A stretch of DNA of 29,287 nucleotides, taken from NCBI GenBank assembly GCA_016764035.1, contig JAESSQ010000253.1, positions 1 through 29,287 of the forward strand, read 5' to 3'. This document shows positions 25,954-29,287 of the stretch, in pieces (the first letter of the stretch is position 1; every line of letters starts with the position of its first letter). Source of the stretch: Gammaproteobacteria bacterium. GTDB taxonomy: Bacteria > Pseudomonadota > Gammaproteobacteria > SZUA-229. Position numbers and translations under genes: made by a program. The notes beneath the pieces are model-generated. The model was not told the DNA's origin. It did not search any database and saw nothing but the letters and a program-made list of their open reading frames with translations.

Positions 25954-26922
25954 TTAATTACTAACAAGATAATGCACACTAAATAATTGATCTTTATCTA
26001 CCCATGTTTTTACGTTTTCAAACCCGGCCTGTGAAGCTATCTGATGAAAGCTTTCGACAGAATACTTATGCGAATATTCAGTAAGTATTGACTGTTCTTT
26101 TTTAAACAAAAACACCTTATCACCAATAAGCACACGTTGATCTTCCTGGCTCACTAGATGCATTTCAATACGATGCTCTTTTTCATTATAAAAAGCATAA
26201 TGTTGGAATTCTGTAACATTAAAATCAGCAGCTAATTCTCGATTTATACGCACCAACAAATTTTTATTGAATCTTTCAGTATAACCAGCTTGATCATTAT
26301 AGGCAGCGTCTAAAACATTCGTGTCTTTGCGTAAGTCAACACCGATCAATAAACCACCTTCCCCACCAACCATTGCGCGTATTTCTTCGAGTACGCTAAC
26401 CGCCTGACTGGGAGAAAAGTTTCCGATAGTTGAGCCTGGGAAAAAAGCGACTCTATTTATTGTTGAAACATGATCAGGTAATTCAAGCTTACCGGTAAAA
26501 TCAGCGCAAATAGCATGCACGTTTAACCAGGTAAACTCAGCCGCCAATTTTTTTGCTTCATTCTGCAAATAGTGTTTCGAAATATCAATTGGCAGATAAG
26601 CTATTGGCCTTAACGCATCGAGCAACAGGCGAACTTTATAACTATCTCCACTACCCGGTTCAATCAATAAACAATCCTTACCAAGCGTTGCAACGATATC
26701 ATCAATATTGTTTCGGATGATGCCAACTTCGGTACGCGTTGGATAGTATTCTTTTGTATTACATATTTTTTCAAATAAACGAGAACCTTCTTCATCGTAA
26801 AAATATTTAGGCAAGATATAAGGTTCTGCAGCAGATAGACCTTCAATAACATCAACACGAAAGTCCGCCGCTTCGGGATGTTGATCGAAAAATTGATAAC
26901 GCATTGAAAGCGAGTCAGTCAT
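25954..26922 (-). CDS. egtD: L-histidine N(alpha)-methyltransferase EgtD
   Basis: This encodes 322 residues, the length of known EgtD. It trimethylates histidine with SAM to give hercynine, the precursor of ergothioneine and selenoneine. The SAM site is 'IEPGSGDS' (87-94). Residues that bind histidine in the mycobacterial enzyme have counterparts here: Tyr40, Asn168 in 'GSTIGNF', Tyr208 in 'DAAYND', Met254, and Glu282 with Ser284 in 'LTEYSHKYS'. It is the first gene of the transporter operon, ending 12 bases before the binding-protein gene. No EgtB, SenA or SenB is in the window, so the final product is open. Confidence 0.92.
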   Translation of the reverse strand: MTDSLSMRYQFFDQHPEAADFRVDVIEGLSAAEPYILPKYFYDEEGSRLFEKICNTKEYYPTRTEVGIIRNNIDDIVATLGKDCLLIEPGSGDSYKVRLLLDALRPIAYLPIDISKHYLQNEAKKLAAEFTWLNVHAICADFTGKLELPDHVSTINRVAFFPGSTIGNFSPSQAVSVLEEIRAMVGGEGGLLIGVDLRKDTNVLDAAYNDQAGYTERFNKNLLVRINRELAADFNVTEFQHYAFYNEKEHRIEMHLVSQEDQRVLIGDKVFLFKKEQSILTEYSHKYSVESFHQIASQAGFENVKTWVDKDQLFSVHYLVSN

Positions 26923-27188
26923 AGATTATTTTTGCAAGGCATGGATTTTAAAAACAACCAACAATATCGCAGTCATGAAGATGCTGCAACAAAAGTAGTA
27001 TATTTTATTAACGATTTAATAGAGCAATATCTATTGAACAAGTTCCACAATCATTTGTCGAAAACAAACTTTTACAGATTAAGCATTACAAGCAATTTAA
27101 ATACGCCAAATTTTAACGATGCTTTCAATTTTACGTGTATGCTTAGCGCGTAAAATTTCAAATTAAATTACAAAAGTAACTTGCTCGC
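26923..27188. promoter_or_regulatory. Divergent control region between egtD operon and selD, with inverted repeats
   Basis: 266 bases separate the two divergent selenium-type units. A perfect 9-bp inverted repeat, AATTTTACG (27127-27135) and CGTAAAATT (27149-27157) with 13 bases between, ends 31 bases before the selD ATG. A second, weaker one is AATAGA (27018-27023) with TCTATT (27030-27035). Either could be an operator controlling both units, or the first a leader hairpin. Confidence 0.45.
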
Positions 27189-29287
27189 ATGAATACAACC
27201 GACGACGTACCTGTACTCAAAGACCTTGTTCTTATTGGCGGCGGTCACAGCCATCTATCTGTATTGAAATATTTTGCCATGCATCCTGTGCCTGGTTTAC
27301 GACTCACCTTGATTACGCGTGATTTACACACACCCTATTCCGGCATGTTGCCTGGCTATATCGCAGGGCATTATAGCTATGATGAAGCGCATATCGATTT
27401 ACGCCCATTGGCCCAGTTTACTAAAGCGCGTATCTATCACGCAGAAGTACATAATATCGATTTAGCAAACAATCAAATAATCTGTAAAGATCGTCCACCA
27501 ATCACTTATGATGTTGTCTCGATCAACATCGGTTCAAAACCCGGTACGTTGCATATCCCTGGTGCTGAACAATTTACTTTGCCGGTAAAACCGATCGACC
27601 GTTTTTTAACACAATGGGATGACTTGATAGAGATCATTACTCATACCACTGAAAAAAACTTTCATCTGGCTATCGTCGGTGGTGGCGCCGGCGGCGTGGA
27701 AATGGCATTAGCGACACAATTTCGATTACATACTTTATTAAAACAAAAAAACATATCAACCACTTTTCTAAAATTTGATTTGTATTGTGACAGTGACGAT
27801 ATCCTGCCGACACACAACGACCAGGTAAGAAAACGCTTTAACCGTTTTCTTCGCTTACGTGGAATTAATCTACATACCAATCACCGTATCGAAGAAGTAC
27901 AACAAAACCGCTTGATAAGCAGTAATGGCGAGCAGTATAAAGCTAACGCCGTTTTATGGGTAACCAATGCCACTGCACCCTCATGGTTGGTCGAAGCAGG
28001 TCTTGATGTCGATGCCAATGGCTTCATCTCAGTCAATGACTGTCTGCAATCGACATCACATAAAAACGTATTTGCCGCCGGTGACATCGCTGCCGTCATA
28101 AACCACCCACGTGAAAAATCCGGTGTATTTGCCGTTCGTCAGGGGCCACCTCTTGCGCGGAATCTGGCACGTGCAGTGCAAAATCAACCATTAAAAAAAT
28201 TTACACCACAGAAGAAATTTCTCGGCCTTATCAGCACAGGCAACCAATATGCCATCGCATCACGCGGCAATTGGTCACTCGAGGGTGCATGGTTATGGAA
28301 AGTTAAAGACTGGATCGATCGCCGTTTTATGGACAACTTTAATCAGCTACCAGAAATGCAAACCGACAGCGCACCCCAATTCAATAAAGCCATGGCCAAC
28401 GAACAGACCTTGCATGAGATCTCTGCTATCGCCATGCGCTGTGGCGGTTGCGGCGCAAAAGTAGGCAGCACGGTTTTGTCGCGTGTGGTTAATCGCTTAC
28501 AACCAATCACCCGCGATGATGTCATTATCGGATTAGCCGACCCAGATGATGCTGCGGTCACCGAAGTACCTGCTGGCAAGTTGGTTGTACAAAGTGTTGA
28601 CTATTTCCGTAGCTTTATTGACGACCCTTACCTGTTCGGACAGATTGCCGCCAATCATGCGCTGAGTGATATCTTTGCCATGGGCGCTGAAGCGCAGTCG
28701 GCCATGGCAATAGCAACCATTCCCTACGGCATAGAAAATCAGATAGAAGATCAGCTGTATCAGACCATGTCCGGCGCATTAGAGGTTTTAAACGCAAGCA
28801 ATACTGCGCTGGTGGGCGGTCATTCCAGTGAGGGTGCCGAGCTTTCATTTGGTCTATCGGCTACCGGACTAGCCAGCCGTGAACAGGTGATGCGTAAATC
28901 AGGCATGCAGACAGGTGATGTATTAATCCTGACCAAAGCGCTGGGCACCGGCACCCTGTTCGCCGCTGACATGCGCCTTAAAGCCAAAGGCCGCTGGATA
29001 GATACCGCTTTAAAAAGCATGCTGCTATCAAACCAGGCAGCAGGGTTCTGCATGCATCGCCATGGCGCGACCGCCTGTACAGATGTCACAGGCTTTGGTC
29101 TGCTCGGCCATCTGGTCGAAATGACACGCTCATCAGCTAAGAGTGTCGAGTTACATTTAGATAACCTACCGATTTTAGATGGCGCATTGGAAATGATTGA
29201 AACCGGAATCTTTAGCTCGTTACAGGAACAAAATGTACGACTAAGACGCGCGATAAAAGACCCAGGTATTTTACGGGAACATAAACA
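27189..29287 (+). CDS. selD: Fused FAD/NAD(P)H oxidoreductase - selenide, water dikinase SelD (3' truncated by window edge)
   Basis: The ATG is at 27189, and 699 codons are visible without a stop. Residues 1 to about 375 are a pyridine nucleotide-disulfide oxidoreductase domain: FAD site 'LIGGGHSH' (15-22), NAD site 'IVGGGAGGVEMA' (about 161-172), and 'VFAAGDIAA' in the second FAD motif. From about 410 on it is SelD, which makes selenophosphate from selenide and ATP. The active-site block is 'RCGGCGAKVG' with Cys421 and Lys424, followed by 'DPDDAAV', 'VVQSVDYFRSF', 'ANHALSDIFAMGA', 'GGHSSEG' and 'TDVTGFGLLGH'. In E. coli the motif is Cys-Gly-Cys-Lys; here the second Cys is Ala. The oxidoreductase part may reduce selenium or supply electrons. 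It is divergent from egtD and the transporter. Confidence 0.95.
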   Translation, partial: MNTTDDVPVLKDLVLIGGGHSHLSVLKYFAMHPVPGLRLTLITRDLHTPYSGMLPGYIAGHYSYDEAHIDLRPLAQFTKARIYHAEVHNIDLANNQIICKDRPPITYDVVSINIGSKPGTLHIPGAEQFTLPVKPIDRFLTQWDDLIEIITHTTEKNFHLAIVGGGAGGVEMALATQFRLHTLLKQKNISTTFLKFDLYCDSDDILPTHNDQVRKRFNRFLRLRGINLHTNHRIEEVQQNRLISSNGEQYKANAVLWVTNATAPSWLVEAGLDVDANGFISVNDCLQSTSHKNVFAAGDIAAVINHPREKSGVFAVRQGPPLARNLARAVQNQPLKKFTPQKKFLGLISTGNQYAIASRGNWSLEGAWLWKVKDWIDRRFMDNFNQLPEMQTDSAPQFNKAMANEQTLHEISAIAMRCGGCGAKVGSTVLSRVVNRLQPITRDDVIIGLADPDDAAVTEVPAGKLVVQSVDYFRSFIDDPYLFGQIAANHALSDIFAMGAEAQSAMAIATIPYGIENQIEDQLYQTMSGALEVLNASNTALVGGHSSEGAELSFGLSATGLASREQVMRKSGMQTGDVLILTKALGTGTLFAADMRLKAKGRWIDTALKSMLLSNQAAGFCMHRHGATACTDVTGFGLLGHLVEMTRSSAKSVELHLDNLPILDGALEMIETGIFSSLQEQNVRLRRAIKDPGILREHK

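Noticed and set aside
26932..27153. 73-codon + strand frame between egtD and selD
   Set aside because: The start is weak, the protein is low-complexity without a pattern, and it covers the divergent control region including the 9-bp inverted repeat.
1..29287. CRISPR arrays, tRNA or rRNA genes, insertion sequences, prophage
   Set aside because: No regular repeat-spacer pattern, no cloverleaf or rRNA segment, and no transposase or integrase was seen.

Overview
This window comes from a moderately AT-rich gammaproteobacterium, probably marine or aquatic. The main clue is a complete Gram-negative 'proteobacterial dedicated sortase' (Pds) locus, a system described mostly from marine Proteobacteria. 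The Slt-type lytic transglycosylase, NhaA antiporter, PAS-GGDEF-EAL protein and fused oxidoreductase-SelD fit the same assignment. I cannot name a genus from the sequence.

Layout. (1) 1-2803, + strand: the end of a CHASE2 membrane protein, a small periplasmic SH3-like protein and an M48 metalloprotease lipoprotein, tightly packed as an operon. (2) 2996-12489: the sortase locus lies between two molybdenum-cofactor genes. On the - strand run pdsR, pdsS and moeA. Divergently on the + strand run pdsO, a small HAxxR-type protein, a VIT/vWA sortase target, a class GN sortase and then moaA. pdsO appears to carry a one-base frameshift in a T6 run near its 3' end. (3) 12547-16896, - strand: a B12-binding radical SAM protein, a ppk2 pseudogene with two lesions, nhaA, and an overlooked 44-residue membrane peptide gene. 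(4) 17240-21881, + strand: a PAS-PAS-GGDEF-EAL protein and an Slt-like lytic transglycosylase. (5) 21882-22779, + strand: a region without long genes that holds a perfect sigma-54 promoter, an upstream palindrome and three small genes (42, 36 and 56 residues). (6) 22844-29287: a selenium-type module. egtD and a PhnD/PhnC/PhnE-like ABC transporter, resembling the putative selenate/selenium transporter family, lie on the - strand. Divergent to them is a fused FAD/NAD oxidoreductase-selenophosphate synthetase that runs off the right edge.

How the genes work together. PdsS/PdsR would sense envelope conditions and control PdsO, the target and the sortase, and the sortase would anchor the VIT/vWA target. 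In the last module the transporter would import a selenium compound, SelD would make selenophosphate, and EgtD would make hercynine. That combination suggests selenoneine or ergothioneine synthesis, although the committing enzymes are not in the window. The sigma-54 small-gene cluster is the best candidate here for something undescribed.
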